A stretch of 64,000 nucleotides of DNA from Paenibacillus tyrphae (GTDB taxonomy: Bacteria > Bacillota > Bacilli > Paenibacillales > NBRC-103111), in NCBI RefSeq assembly GCF_000722545.1, contig NZ_JNVM01000008.1:124001-188000 (forward strand), in the 5' to 3' direction. How positions within the stretch are numbered: the stretch's first letter is position 1; every line of letters starts with the position of its first letter. The notes beneath the pieces were generated by a model. That model worked only from the letters and a program-made list of their open reading frames with translations. It searched no databases and had not been told where the DNA came from. Shown in pieces: positions 26,249-35,696 of the stretch. A program made the translations under genes and the position numbers.

Positions 26249-27694
26249 TCACTGCCCAATCCCGGACTCAACCACCAATTGCCGGTACAAGTCGGCATAT
26301 TGCTGAGCCGACCTGTGCCAGCTGAAATCTTTTTTCTTGATGTTGTTCATCAAGTTCGTCCACACTTCCGGCTCCCGATATAACTGGACGGCGCGTTCGA
26401 TTGTGAACAGCATGTCATGGGCGTTATAATTCGTAAAACTGAAGCCGGTCCCTTCCCCGGTCGTTTCGTTATAAGGCGTCACGGTATCCCGAAGCCCGCC
26501 GGTCTCGCGGACGATCGGGACGGAGCGGTACCGCATCGCAATCAACTGGCCGATCCCGCACGGCTCGAACAATGAAGGCATCAAGAACAGATCCGACCCG
26601 GCATAAATTTGGCGGGCCAGCGCTTCGTCGAATAAAATTTGCGCCGACAGCTTGTTCGAAAATGCACCAGCGGCCCCGCGGAACAGCTCCTCGAACCGCG
26701 GCTCTCCGGTACCCAGCACGACCCACTGCGCATCAAGCGCCATCAGTTCGGCGATCACCCGGTCGATGAGCGCCAGCCCCTTCTGGTCGACCAGACGCGT
26801 CACCAGCGCGATCAACGGCACGTCCTTGTCGGTCGGTAGGCCCAAGCGCTCCTGCAGCTTCAGCTTGTTCTCCTGCTTTTTCGCGTATGAATCCCGGTAG
26901 TTGACCTCCAGATGCGGGTCCGTCATCGGGTCGAACTCCTCGTAATCGATCCCGTTCAAAATGCCTTGCAGCCGGCCGTTTTGGCTGCGCAGCAGCCCGT
27001 CGAGATGTTCCCCGTAATACGGCGTCTGAATTTCTTCCGCATACGTCGGGCTGACGGTCGTAATATAATCCGAGTACAGCAGACCGCCCTTCAGGAAGCT
27101 CGCCCCGCCGTACATTTCCAGCGCATACCCGTGCAGATGCTCTTCGCCCAGAGCAAAAAAGTCCTGAAACTGCTCTTTACCGAAGACGCCCTGGTATTTC
27201 AGGTTATGGATCGTAACGATCGTTTTGAGATGGAAGTACAGCGGCTGATGGCTGAAATGCGCCCTGTACAGCACCGGAATCATGCCCGCCTGCCAGTCGT
27301 GGCAGTGCAGCAGGTCCGGCATATAATCGATATGCGACAAAGCGTCAAGCACGGCGCGGCAGTAAAAGGCGAACCGTTCCGCATCGTCACCGTAGCCGTA
27401 ACAGCCCTTGCGCCGGAAGTAATATTCGTTGTCGACAAAGTAAAACGTAATACCCTCATGCTCCAGCTTCTGGATACCGCAGTATAAGCTTCTCCAGCCC
27501 ATTTGGAGAGTAAAGGAAGCGACGGTTTCCATCTGCTCCGTGAAACGTGCCGGAATGTCCTCGTACTTGGGCAGGATGACCCGGACGTCAATCTCCTGCT
27601 TCGCCAGCTCCTTAGGCAGCGAGCCGATGACATCGGCAAGTCCCCCCGTCTTGACAAAAGGTACGGCTTCTGACGCGGCAAATAACACTTTCAT
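26249..27694 (-). CDS. glgA: Glycogen synthase (ADP-glucose, GT5)
   Basis: 481 residues. The N-terminal ADP-glucose binding motif KTGGLADV is at residues 16-23, and the C-terminal GT-B signature region is SLFEPCGIGQLIAMRYRSVPIVRETGGL. It transfers glucose from ADP-glucose to the growing alpha-1,4 chain. Last gene of glgB-glgC-glgD-glgA, about 40 bp after glgD, and directly followed by a terminator. Confidence 0.97.
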   Translation of the reverse strand: MKVLFAASEAVPFVKTGGLADVIGSLPKELAKQEIDVRVILPKYEDIPARFTEQMETVASFTLQMGWRSLYCGIQKLEHEGITFYFVDNEYYFRRKGCYGYGDDAERFAFYCRAVLDALSHIDYMPDLLHCHDWQAGMIPVLYRAHFSHQPLYFHLKTIVTIHNLKYQGVFGKEQFQDFFALGEEHLHGYALEMYGGASFLKGGLLYSDYITTVSPTYAEEIQTPYYGEHLDGLLRSQNGRLQGILNGIDYEEFDPMTDPHLEVNYRDSYAKKQENKLKLQERLGLPTDKDVPLIALVTRLVDQKGLALIDRVIAELMALDAQWVVLGTGEPRFEELFRGAAGAFSNKLSAQILFDEALARQIYAGSDLFLMPSLFEPCGIGQLIAMRYRSVPIVRETGGLRDTVTPYNETTGEGTGFSFTNYNAHDMLFTIERAVQLYREPEVWTNLMNNIKKKDFSWHRSAQQYADLYRQLVVESGIGQ

Positions 27695-27736
27695 GGCTTC
27701 CTCTCCCTCCTTTTAAAATCCGGTGAAGCAACAAAC

Positions 27737-28846
27737 CTAAATCACCTTCGTCTTCGAAGCGATAAACGGCGCCTGCTTATCGCCGGTCAGCACGCGGCCG
27801 CGGCTGATAAACACGTCTTTGTCCAAGATCGCGTTCTCGATAATGACATTTTCTTCGATCTCGCAGTTTTGCAGAATGATGCTGTTTTTGACGTATGCAC
27901 CCTTGCGGATTTTGACCCCGCGGAACAAGATGCTGTTCTCCACCTTGCCTTCGATGATGCAGCCGTTGGCGATCAGCGCGTTGCGGGCATGGGCGTTCTC
28001 GGCGTAGCGGGCCGGCGGTTCGTCCTTGACCTTCGTGTAGATCAGGTTCTTCTGGAAGAACAGCTCGCGCCATAGTTTCGGATTGAGCAATTGCATGCTG
28101 TGCTTGTAGTAGCTTTGGATCGTATTTACTATGCCAGTATGGCCTTCGTGAAGGTAGCCGTAAACGCCCAGTTTGTCGACGTTCTTCATAATCCCGTCGC
28201 GGACGAGATGATCGTACCCTTGGGCGAGGCACGATTCGACCATATCGAGCAGCAATTCCTTGCTCATGACGTACATTTCCATCGACACGTTATCGGTGCG
28301 CAGCCGTCCCGAATGGTCTTCGATCAGCGTGACTTTGCCGTCTTCCTTGACGGCCATCCGGCGGAAGGAGGCGCATTCGTCTTTGTCCGACTTTTTATAG
28401 ACGACCGTGATGTCGGCGCCCTTCTCCAAATGGTAATCCAGCACGGCATTGTAGTCGATATTGCAGACGATGTGGCTGCGCGAGATGATCACATAATCCT
28501 GCCGGCCGCGGTAAAAGTAATCGCGGTGGCTGTAGAACTGGAACAGATCGCCCCGCGCCAGTCCGATGTCCCCGTGAAGGACGGCGGGCAGGATGAACAA
28601 GCCGCCGCGCTTGCGGTCTAAGTCCCACTCTTTTCCAGATCCAAGATGGTCCATGAGGGACCGGTACTTATGCTGCGTGAATACGGCGACATTCTCGATG
28701 CCCGAGTTCACCATATTGGACAACGTAAAATCGATCAGCCGGTACCTGGCGCCGAACGGCACCGATGCGACACACCGGGAATAGGTCAGCTCCTCCAAAT
28801 CGTCCCGCTCGTTGACAAGATTGATTACGCCCATCATTCGCTTCAT
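27737..28846 (-). CDS. glgD: Glucose-1-phosphate adenylyltransferase regulatory subunit
   Basis: 369 residues. A nucleotidyltransferase fold with a C-terminal left-handed beta-helix (ILFRGVKIRKGAYVKNSII; NCEIEENVIIENAIL). Unlike GlgC it lacks the N-terminal GGxGxRL nucleotide-binding signature, starting instead MMGVINLVNERDDLEEL, as GlgD subunits do. In Bacillus and Geobacillus GlgD forms a complex with GlgC and raises its activity. Seven bases separate it from glgC. Confidence 0.95.
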   Translation of the reverse strand: MKRMMGVINLVNERDDLEELTYSRCVASVPFGARYRLIDFTLSNMVNSGIENVAVFTQHKYRSLMDHLGSGKEWDLDRKRGGLFILPAVLHGDIGLARGDLFQFYSHRDYFYRGRQDYVIISRSHIVCNIDYNAVLDYHLEKGADITVVYKKSDKDECASFRRMAVKEDGKVTLIEDHSGRLRTDNVSMEMYVMSKELLLDMVESCLAQGYDHLVRDGIMKNVDKLGVYGYLHEGHTGIVNTIQSYYKHSMQLLNPKLWRELFFQKNLIYTKVKDEPPARYAENAHARNALIANGCIIEGKVENSILFRGVKIRKGAYVKNSIILQNCEIEENVIIENAILDKDVFISRGRVLTGDKQAPFIASKTKVI

Positions 28847-28852
28847 GCGGCT

Positions 28853-30022
28853 TCACCCTTTCCCAGAGGCACTAGTGGTCCTGCCGATACACTCGTTGCT
28901 GCCGATCAATACGATATCTCCGCCGCCGTCCTCGTCCGGTTGTCCGATGACACACCCGTCCTCCACGACCGTTCCTTCGCCGATAATCGCCTTATGGATG
29001 CTCACGTTGCTACCAATCGTCACGTTCGGCATAATGACGGAGTCTCGGATGACCGTACCCTCGCCGACCTGTACGCCGTAGAACAGCACGGAATGATCGA
29101 CCTCGCCGAACACGCAGCAGCCTTCGTTGATCAGCGACCGCCGCACCTGCGCCGTCGGGGCCACGTACTGCCCGGGCTGGCACGGATTGACCGAATAAAT
29201 ACGCCATTCCCGGTCGTTCAGGTTGAATTCAGGCTCATCCTCCAGCAGGTCCATATTGGCTTCCCACAAGCTCTGAATCGTCCCGACATCCTTCCAATAG
29301 CCTTCAAAAGGATACGCAAAGAGCGGCCGCCCTTCGCTCAGCATCAGCGGAATGACGTCTTTGCCGAAGTCCTTGCTCGATTCGGGATCGGCCTCATCCT
29401 TGATCAAGTATTCCTTGAGCGCCTGCCAATTGAAAATATAGATCCCCATCGAAGCCAGGTTGCTCTTCGGCTCCTTCGGCTTTTCGGCGAACTCGGTAAT
29501 CCGGTTTTCGTCATCCGTGCTCATCAGGCCGAAGCGGCTCGCTTCCTCCCACTTCACTTCGATGACGGCGATCGTGCAGTCGGCCGCTTTGCTTTTATGG
29601 AAATCGAGCATCCGGTCGTAATCCATCTTGTAAATATGGTCGCCGGAGATGACCAGCACGTACTCCGGATCATACTGCTCGACGAACGAAATATTGCGGT
29701 AGATCGCGTTCGCCGTTCCCTTGTACCAGTCGCCGCCGCTCTGCTCCATATAAGGGGGCAGCACCGTCACGCCGCCGCTCTTGCGGTCCAAATCCCACGG
29801 CGTTCCGATTCCGATATACGTATTCAGCACCAGCGGCTGGTACTGCGTCAAGACGCCGACCGTGTCGATGCCCGAGTTCGTGCAGTTGCTGAGGGTAAAA
29901 TCGATGATCCGGTATTTTCCGCCAAAATGAACCGCAGGCTTCGCCAGCTTGCTGGTCAGAACGCCCAGACGCCTTCCTTCCCCGCCGGCCAGCAGCATCG
30001 CCACACACTCTTTTTTACGCAT
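28853..30022 (-). CDS. glgC: Glucose-1-phosphate adenylyltransferase catalytic subunit
   Basis: 389 residues. The nucleotide-binding loop [33 protein letters not shown] and the metal/substrate region [12 protein letters not shown] are intact. The C-terminal beta-helix domain is present. It makes ADP-glucose from glucose-1-phosphate and ATP, the committed step of glycogen synthesis. It overlaps the glgB 3' end by 8 nt (translational coupling). Confidence 0.97.
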   Translation of the reverse strand: MRKKECVAMLLAGGEGRRLGVLTSKLAKPAVHFGGKYRIIDFTLSNCTNSGIDTVGVLTQYQPLVLNTYIGIGTPWDLDRKSGGVTVLPPYMEQSGGDWYKGTANAIYRNISFVEQYDPEYVLVISGDHIYKMDYDRMLDFHKSKAADCTIAVIEVKWEEASRFGLMSTDDENRITEFAEKPKEPKSNLASMGIYIFNWQALKEYLIKDEADPESSKDFGKDVIPLMLSEGRPLFAYPFEGYWKDVGTIQSLWEANMDLLEDEPEFNLNDREWRIYSVNPCQPGQYVAPTAQVRRSLINEGCCVFGEVDHSVLFYGVQVGEGTVIRDSVIMPNVTIGSNVSIHKAIIGEGTVVEDGCVIGQPDEDGGGDIVLIGSNECIGRTTSASGKG

Positions 30023-31958
30023 CGGCTTTCCCCCTCCTCGTAGTCGCCTTGGTCCGCTTGCGTTTGATTTTGACAGGCTTGAAGATGACGGCAGCCAGCG
30101 GAGGCAGCGAAATATGCAGGCTGTCCTGCCGGTCGTGCCACGGGACGTCTTCCGTCCGAAGTATGCCCTCGTTCAGCTTGCCGGAGCCGCCGTATTCGCC
30201 CGCGTCGCTGTTGAACAGCTCCACGTACTCTCCGGCGAACGGGACGCCGATCCGGTACTTCGCATGATACACGGGCGTAAAGTTGCAAGCGATCACCAAC
30301 ACGTCTTCCGGATTGCCGGAGCTGCGCATAAACGTCGTCACGCTCTGGCGCTGGTCGTGTGGGTCGATCCAGGCGAATCCCTCCGGTTGATGGTCCAGCT
30401 CCCATAGCGCCGGCTCGCGCAGATACAGTTGGTTCAGGTCCCGGACATACCGGTGCGTGCTGCGGTGGCTGTCGTAGCCGAGCATCTCCCAATCCAGATC
30501 CTCCAGGTCCTTCCATTCGTCGAACTGTCCGAATTCGCCGCCCATGAACAGCAGCTTTTTGCCCGGATGACCCATCATATAGCCGAAGAGCACCCGCAAA
30601 TTCGCGAACTTCCGCCAATAATCCCCGGGCATTTTGTTGAGCAGCGATTTTTTGCCGTGCACCACTTCGTCGTGCGACAGCGGCAGCACATAATTTTCGG
30701 AGAAGGCGTACATGAAGCTGAACGTCAGCAGCCCGTGGCTTCCGGGACGGAAATACGGGTCCGTCTCCATGTACTTCAGCATGTCGTTCATCCATCCCAT
30801 GTTCCACTTGTAGTTGAACCCAAGGCCCCCGGCGTCAACCGGCGTCGTCACAAGCGGCCAGGCGGTCGAATCTTCGGCCATCATCAGCGCATCGGGGTAA
30901 CAAGCGAATACCGTGCGGTTCAATTTTTTCAGGAAAGCGATCGCTTCGGGATTCTCGTCTCCCCCATTGACGTTCTTGACCCACTGCCCGCGCGGCTTGC
31001 CAAAATTCAGATAAAGGAGGCTCGCGACCGCATCGACGCGCAGTCCGTCAATATGGTACACATCCATCCAGAACATCGCGTTCGAGATCAGGAAGCTGAC
31101 GACTTCAGGCTTGGAAAAATCGAAGGCGAGTGTGCCCCACTCGGGCTTCTCGGCTAAGGCGGGATCGCTGGGCTCATAAAGCGGCCGGCCGTCGAACTGC
31201 CGCAGACCGTGCTCGTCCTTGACGAAATGGCCCGGCACCCAGTCCATAATGATGCCGATCCCCGCCCGGTGGCAGCAGTCGACGAAATACATGAAATCTT
31301 TCGGCGTGCCGAAGCGGCTGGTGACCGAATAATAGCCGGTTGCCTGATAGCCCCAGGACCGGTCATAAGGATGTTCGGCAAGCGGAAGCAGCTCGATATG
31401 GGTGTACCCCATCTCTTTTACGTAATCGACCAGTTCGCTTGCGAGTTCACGGTAGGAATAGTAGGCACCGTCGGGCTTTTTTTTCCAGGTGCCAAGATGC
31501 ACTTCATAGATGTTTAACGGGGAGCGGTAGACGGATTGGGACGTTTTGCGCGATTGCCATTCCCGGTCGGTCCATTCGTAGCCGTCCAAGGAGCAGATAC
31601 GCGAAGCCGTTCCCGGCTTGAGCTCGGACCAGAACGCGTACGGATCGGCTTTATACAGCAGCGTTCCGGTAGAGGTGACGATTTCGTATTTGTAGTACTC
31701 TCCTTCCCGGACGCCGGGCACGAACAACGACCAGACGCCCCAGGTGCTTACCTTTTGCATCGCGTGACCCGAGCCGTCCCAGCAATTGAAGTCGCCGACC
31801 ACCCGGACCTCGCGGGCGTGAGGGGCCCAGACGGCGAAGCGAACGCCGCATCCCCCCCCTGACTCGGCCAGATGGGCGCCAAGCATCCGGTAGCTTCGGA
31901 ATAAATTGCCTTCGTGGAACAGATACAAGTCCTCCGGACCGGGGATCAAGCTCATCAC
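30015..31958 (-). CDS. glgB: 1,4-alpha-glucan branching enzyme (GH13)
   Basis: 647 residues. An N-terminal CBM48 ([21 protein letters not shown]) is followed by a GH13 barrel with nucleophile Asp in [12 protein letters not shown], acid/base Glu in [10 protein letters not shown] and the third Asp in [10 protein letters not shown]. It introduces alpha-1,6 branches into glycogen. First gene of the operon. The start is GTG at 31958 or the adjacent ATG at 31955. A basic tail of about 20 residues ([15 protein letters not shown]) is unusual. No convincing sigma-A promoter was seen in the 210 bp upstream. Confidence 0.97.
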   Translation of the reverse strand: MMSLIPGPEDLYLFHEGNLFRSYRMLGAHLAESGGGCGVRFAVWAPHAREVRVVGDFNCWDGSGHAMQKVSTWGVWSLFVPGVREGEYYKYEIVTSTGTLLYKADPYAFWSELKPGTASRICSLDGYEWTDREWQSRKTSQSVYRSPLNIYEVHLGTWKKKPDGAYYSYRELASELVDYVKEMGYTHIELLPLAEHPYDRSWGYQATGYYSVTSRFGTPKDFMYFVDCCHRAGIGIIMDWVPGHFVKDEHGLRQFDGRPLYEPSDPALAEKPEWGTLAFDFSKPEVVSFLISNAMFWMDVYHIDGLRVDAVASLLYLNFGKPRGQWVKNVNGGDENPEAIAFLKKLNRTVFACYPDALMMAEDSTAWPLVTTPVDAGGLGFNYKWNMGWMNDMLKYMETDPYFRPGSHGLLTFSFMYAFSENYVLPLSHDEVVHGKKSLLNKMPGDYWRKFANLRVLFGYMMGHPGKKLLFMGGEFGQFDEWKDLEDLDWEMLGYDSHRSTHRYVRDLNQLYLREPALWELDHQPEGFAWIDPHDQRQSVTTFMRSSGNPEDVLVIACNFTPVYHAKYRIGVPFAGEYVELFNSDAGEYGGSGKLNEGILRTEDVPWHDRQDSLHISLPPLAAVIFKPVKIKRKRTKATTRRGKADA

Positions 31959-32169
31959 GTTCCGTTCATCCCCCTTTTCGATGATTGTTTCTGCCTCTAC
32001 TTACACAAATACTACGCGCTTGAATAAATTCCTGTCTGAAAAGTGCAAATTCTTCGTGAATTCAGAATTTGGCAAAAACGGCGGCAATCCGAAAAGATGA
32101 AAAAAAAGGATTTTGCTTCCCTTTGTGGAAGTAGTAAGTCACACCCAAAGAGAGAGGATGGATTAATGT

Positions 32170-33297
32170 ATGAATGACAAGCTGAAAGGTTTGGCGCTGG
32201 GCCTATCGCTGGGCGTCATGCTGACGGGATCGGTCGCCTATGCGAGCGGCACTCAAATTGAGGTATATTTTAAGCAGCTCAAATATATGTTCGACGGTGT
32301 AGAGAAAAAACCGACCGCCGAGCAGGGGCAAGGTTTCATCTATAACGGCACCACCTACGTGCCGCTCCGATTCGTCAGTGAAGCGCTCGGCAAGGAAGTA
32401 AGCTGGGACGACAACAGCGGGACGATCTGGGTCGGCAAGAAAGGCGATCCGAACGCCATCGTCGCAACCTATAAGGGCGGGCAGATTACATGGGGTGAGG
32501 CCAACAAGTTCGCTTCGGTCTTGCACTTGCTGAACAGTACCGGAGAGGTTGATGAACAATTCCTGAAGCATATGATCGCCTATAAAGTGTTAGCCGGGAA
32601 GATTACCGCGGAGCAGAAAGCCGCCCTCCCCGCTGAAGTCGACAAAGAATACGGGGAAATAAAAAAATATTTGATCGAACTGCACCAAACCGAGGACATT
32701 GCCTCCCTGCTGGCCAAGGAAGGATTGAACGAGCAGGATGTGCGCGACTATCTCGGCCTCTATATCGCCGCCGGGGAGGCACTCTCCATCCAAGCGACCG
32801 ACGCGAAGCTGAAAGAAACCTACGATGCGGCCATCGCAGCGAAAACCGGCGAGTTCGTAGAAGCGTCCGTACGGCATATTTTGATCGGCTTCAAGGACGC
32901 CGAAGGCAAAGCGCGCTCGAAGGACGACGCCAAGAAGCTGGCGCTCGACATTGCCGCGAAGCTGAAAAACGGCGAGGATTTCGCCGCGCTGGCCAAGCAG
33001 TATACTGACGACCCGGGCTCCAAAGATACGGGCGGGCTGTATGAGAACCAGCCGGTAACGGACTGGACTGAGGCGTTTAAGAAAGCGGCTGTCGAGCTGG
33101 AGCTGAACAAAATCAGCGATCCGATCGAGACGGAGTTCGGCTACCATATCATGCGCGTCGAAGCCCGTTCCACGCAGTCGTTCGACGAAGTGAAGGACGA
33201 GATGAAGAATGAAGCGATGACCAAAGCTTACCGTACATTTATGGATCAAGAGCTGCCGGGATTGATCGAAAAGCTCGACCTACCTAAGGCCAAGTAA
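32170..33297 (+). CDS. PrsA-like parvulin peptidyl-prolyl isomerase with copper-amine-oxidase-N domain
   Basis: 375 residues. A signal peptide ending AYA has no lipobox Cys. It is followed by a copper-amine-oxidase-N-like stalk domain (about 28-93, with TTYVPLRFVSEALGKEVSW), a SurA_N/PrsA-type helical region (about 100-225) and a PpiC rotamase domain (about 230-330: VRHILIGF, TDDPGSKDTGGLYEN, EFGYHIMRVE). It should help fold secreted proteins outside the membrane. Classic PrsA is a lipoprotein; here the stalk domain may replace lipid anchoring by wall association (inference). A GAGAGAGG site precedes the ATG. Confidence 0.9.
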   Translation: MNDKLKGLALGLSLGVMLTGSVAYASGTQIEVYFKQLKYMFDGVEKKPTAEQGQGFIYNGTTYVPLRFVSEALGKEVSWDDNSGTIWVGKKGDPNAIVATYKGGQITWGEANKFASVLHLLNSTGEVDEQFLKHMIAYKVLAGKITAEQKAALPAEVDKEYGEIKKYLIELHQTEDIASLLAKEGLNEQDVRDYLGLYIAAGEALSIQATDAKLKETYDAAIAAKTGEFVEASVRHILIGFKDAEGKARSKDDAKKLALDIAAKLKNGEDFAALAKQYTDDPGSKDTGGLYENQPVTDWTEAFKKAAVELELNKISDPIETEFGYHIMRVEARSTQSFDEVKDEMKNEAMTKAYRTFMDQELPGLIEKLDLPKAK

Positions 33298-33333
33298 TTC
33301 ATCTATACGAAAAAAATCGCACTATGATGAACA

Positions 33334-33369
33334 AGCCGGAGCGCTCTTTCGTGGCGTCTCCGGTTTTTT
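33334..33369 (+). terminator. Terminator of the foldase gene
   Basis: AGCCGGAG / CTCCGGTT stem with a T6 tail. Confidence 0.85.
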
Positions 33370-33482
33370 GCGTCCGGCCGATGGATTCGTCTGCCGGAAT
33401 CGTGTAAAATGTTGAAGAATAACGGCTTTGCTGAATGGGCAATGCTGAGACTGGAAATCAAATTAAAGGATGGTCGCTACTT

Positions 33483-34346
33483 ATGTTTGCAGCACAAGAT
33501 TGGAAAGATTACGAATTGATCGATACCGGGGGCGGCGAGAAGCTGGAACGTTGGGGCAGTATCGTCCTGCGGCGTCCCGATCCGCAAATTATTTGGCCGC
33601 TGCCCAAGGAGACGGGCGTATGGCGCGAAGCCGACGCCCATTACCATCGCAGCTCCAGCGGCGGCGGCAACTGGGAATACCGCAAGGACATTCCCGAGCG
33701 CTGGACGATCTCGTACCGCGGGCTGTCGTTTCATATTAAACCGACCAGCTTCAAGCACACCGGCCTGTTCCCGGAACAAGCCGTCAACTGGAGCTGGATG
33801 ATGGATAAAATCCGCAGCGCCGGCCGGCCGATCCGCGTCCTGAATCTGTTCGCTTATACCGGCGGCGCTTCCGTTGCGTGCGCTTCGGCGGGCGCCGAGG
33901 TATGCCATGTCGATGCGTCCAAGGGCGTCGTGCAGTGGGCCAAAGAAAACCTGCAGCTGTCCGGTCTCGGGGACCGTCCGGTGCGCTTCATTACGGACGA
34001 CGTATTCAAATTCGTCCAGCGCGAGCAGCGCCGAGGCAGCAAATACGACGCCATTATTATGGACCCGCCATCGTACGGACGCGGCCCGAACGGCGAGACG
34101 TGGAAGCTGGAGACGAACCTGTATCCGTTTGTGGAAACGTGCATGAGCATTTTGACGGACAAGCCTTTGTTTTTCCTCATCAACTCCTACACGACGGGCA
34201 TTTCGGCTACGGTTCTCCACAACACTCTTGCGCTGTCTCTCGGCCGGAGCCATGGCGGAACGATCACTTGTGGCGAAATCGGCCTGCCGATTACGGCCTC
34301 GAAGCTGATGCTGCCGTGCGGCATTCTCGGCCGCTGGGAGGCATAA
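33483..34346 (+). CDS. Class I SAM-dependent rRNA methyltransferase (RlmI/RlmK-like)
   Basis: 287 residues from the ATG at 33483 (AAAGGA 12 bases upstream; an ATG 48 bases earlier lacks a better site). SAM-binding motif I is VLNLFAYTGGASVAC, followed by VCHVDASKGVVQWAKEN and the catalytic motif IIMDPPSYGRGPNGE, characteristic of RlmI/RlmK-type 23S rRNA methyltransferases. No PUA domain is present. Next to a pseudouridine synthase gene three bases away, so both probably act on RNA. Confidence 0.9.
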   Translation: MFAAQDWKDYELIDTGGGEKLERWGSIVLRRPDPQIIWPLPKETGVWREADAHYHRSSSGGGNWEYRKDIPERWTISYRGLSFHIKPTSFKHTGLFPEQAVNWSWMMDKIRSAGRPIRVLNLFAYTGGASVACASAGAEVCHVDASKGVVQWAKENLQLSGLGDRPVRFITDDVFKFVQREQRRGSKYDAIIMDPPSYGRGPNGETWKLETNLYPFVETCMSILTDKPLFFLINSYTTGISATVLHNTLALSLGRSHGGTITCGEIGLPITASKLMLPCGILGRWEA

Positions 34347-34349
34347 CGT

Positions 34350-35057
34350 ATGAGCGGCTCTCATCCGCACGTGCCGGTGCTGTACGAGGACAATCACGTT
34401 ATCGTCGTCGTTAAGCCAACGAACGTTCCAACGCAGGAGGACGCGTCCCGGGACCCCGACCTGCTGACGCTGATCAAAGCCGATCTCAAAGAGCGGCATC
34501 ATAAGCCGGGCAACGTGTATCTCGGTCTGGTGCACCGGCTTGACCGGCCGGTAGGGGGCGTCATGGTATTCGCCAAAACATCCAAGGCGGCCTCCCGGCT
34601 CTCCGATGCGGTCCGTACGCGTACGATCCGCAAAGTGTACACCGCCGTCGTGAACGGGCGGCCCAAAGAACCTCAAGGAACGCTGCGGCATCATTTGTTG
34701 AAAGATACCAAAACGAATATGGTGTCCGTCGTTCCCGTTTCGAAGACCGGCGCCAAGGAGGCGGTGCTCGATTACCGCGTTCTGTCCGGCCAGGACGGCT
34801 TGTCGCTCGTGCAGGTCGAGCTGCATACCGGCCGGCCGCATCAAATCCGCGTCCAGTTCGCGGCCATCGGATGCCCGCTCGTAGGCGATCAGCGGTACGG
34901 CGGCGCTCTGGCGAAGCCCGGTCAGCAAATCGCGCTGTGGTCCACCCTGCTCGAATTCACGCACCCGGTCACGCAGGAAGCGCTCCGCTTCACGTCGGAG
35001 CCGCCGGGAGCCTTTCCCTGGCAGCTCTGGGACCTGAACGCCGCAGGGGCCGTATAA
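34350..35057 (+). CDS. RluA-family pseudouridine synthase
   Basis: 235 residues. The catalytic Asp lies in VHRLDRPVGGVMVF; ELHTGRPHQIRVQFAAIGCPLVGDQRYG is the RluA-family C-terminal signature. No S4 domain, so it is of the short RluC/TruC-like type acting on rRNA or tRNA. It forms a two-gene operon with the methyltransferase. Confidence 0.93.
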   Translation: MSGSHPHVPVLYEDNHVIVVVKPTNVPTQEDASRDPDLLTLIKADLKERHHKPGNVYLGLVHRLDRPVGGVMVFAKTSKAASRLSDAVRTRTIRKVYTAVVNGRPKEPQGTLRHHLLKDTKTNMVSVVPVSKTGAKEAVLDYRVLSGQDGLSLVQVELHTGRPHQIRVQFAAIGCPLVGDQRYGGALAKPGQQIALWSTLLEFTHPVTQEALRFTSEPPGAFPWQLWDLNAAGAV

Positions 35058-35073
35058 CCCCCATGAACGCGAT

Positions 35074-35114
35074 AAAACCTCCGAAACCATGATTCATGTG
35101 GTGTCGGAGGTTTT
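35074..35114. terminator. Bidirectional terminator after the RNA-modification genes
   Basis: AAAACCTCCGA / TCGGAGGTTTT, an 11-bp perfect stem. Confidence 0.9.
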
Positions 35115-35134
35115 GCTTTTTCGATTTAAGGCCT

Positions 35135-35269
35135 TTATTTTGTCTTGATATACACCGTCTGGGCCGCCTGGTCCCAGCTCACCTCGCTGCCAAGAGCCTC
35201 GCTGATAAACCGAACCGGCACCATCGTGCTGGAACTTCCAGCGGCATAGAGTTCCTCCTGCTTGTAAGT
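35135..35269 (-). pseudogene. Remnant of a copper-amine-oxidase-N domain gene
   Basis: The minus strand encodes SSTMVPVRFISEALGSEVSW, an excellent copy of the end of a copper-amine-oxidase-N half-domain, followed by DQAAQTVYIKTK and a stop. Upstream the frame lacks the rest of the domain, a signal peptide and a plausible start, so this looks like the 3' end of a decayed gene. The intact copies in this window are in the foldase (32170) and the amidase (59109). Confidence 0.6.
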
Positions 35270-35343
35270 ATGTAAGATATGGCATACAGGAAAAAGACCG
35301 GGCGCCGTCATCCGACAAGGTTGTACAAAATCATTGAACGTCT

Positions 35344-35372
35344 TTTCAAAGCAAGCGGGAGTATGGTATGAT
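35344..35372 (+). promoter_or_regulatory. Promoter of the antisense (antitoxin) RNA
   Basis: Extended -10, TG-G-TATGAT (35367-35372), with a weak -35 TTTCAA at 17 bp. Expected start is near 35379. Confidence 0.65.
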
Positions 35373-35409
35373 GGATTTACAAAAAAAGTTATTGCCTGCA
35401 AACCAGAAA

Positions 35410-35437
35410 GGCCGCGAATGTTCCAGCATCCGCGACC
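35410..35437 (-). terminator. Probable terminator of the toxin mRNA
   Basis: On the minus strand GGTCGCGGATG pairs with CATTCGCGGCC (two wobble pairs) around a 6-nt loop, followed by TTTCTGGTTT. The weak T-run lowers confidence. Confidence 0.5.
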
Positions 35438-35488
35438 TCACTACAATAGATTGCCCTCAAGGCGATCGGCGCAAGGAATAACCAAGCG

Positions 35489-35535
35489 GTAGACCTCTCG
35501 GGTTCCAAGGCTCAAGGGAGGTCTACTTCTTTTTT
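35489..35535 (+). terminator. Terminator of the antisense RNA
   Basis: GTAGACCTC / GAGGTCTAC, 9 bp perfect with a 20-nt loop, followed by TTCTTTTTT. It overlaps the last codons of the toxin gene on the other strand. Confidence 0.85.
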
Positions 35536-35606
35536 AAGTAGGAAAGTAAAGCGAGAATAAACATGCCGAACATGAACATCAACGTTACGGCATCCTTTAC
35601 TTCCAT
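35523..35606 (-). CDS. Holin-like toxin (Hol-Tox family small hydrophobic peptide)
   Basis: 27 residues, starting MEVKDAVTLMFMFGMF and ending LSYLKKK: a short acidic/basic head, one membrane helix and a Lys tail, as in the putative holin-like toxins of Firmicutes. A near-perfect ribosome-binding site, AAGGAGGTGATGCC, stands right before the ATG at 35606. A promoter lies at 35697-35725, giving a leader of about 85 nt. Members of this family and of TxpA/BsrG insert into the membrane and are silenced by antisense RNA; a matching convergent RNA is predicted here. Too short for normal gene callers. Confidence 0.82.
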   Translation of the reverse strand: MEVKDAVTLMFMFGMFILALLSYLKKK

Positions 35607-35696
35607 GGCATCACCTCCTTCCGGATTCGCTGATGCGAACCCATCAATGACAGGGGTGTGCCAACCGTCCTTGAGTGCCTTCCCTATTGCATCCAC

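Larger units (their letters stand above)
35379..35535 (+). ncRNA. Predicted antisense antitoxin RNA (RatA/SR4-like arrangement)
   Basis: About 157 nt from the promoter at 35344-35372 to a strong terminator (35489-35535). It contains no coding frame with a ribosome-binding site. It runs toward the toxin gene and overlaps its stop codon and 3' region by about 130 nt, the same 3'-overlap seen in the known txpA/RatA and bsrG/SR4 type I systems. Two internal hairpins (35410-35437 and the terminator) are present. Its role is inference from layout. Confidence 0.6.

Noticed and set aside
28646-30043. Long plus-strand frame across glgC and glgD
   Set aside because: Antisense shadow of two well-defined genes in high-GC sequence.
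33477-35090. 537-codon open frame on the minus strand opposite the methyltransferase and RluA genes
   Set aside because: Both genes on the plus strand have clear catalytic motifs; the antisense frame is Arg-rich and spans two genes and their junction.
35225-35260. Small coding frame starting after GGAGGAACTCT within the decayed domain remnant
   Set aside because: Only about 22 codons in a different frame from the recognisable domain, Arg/Cys-rich and without features; probably chance.
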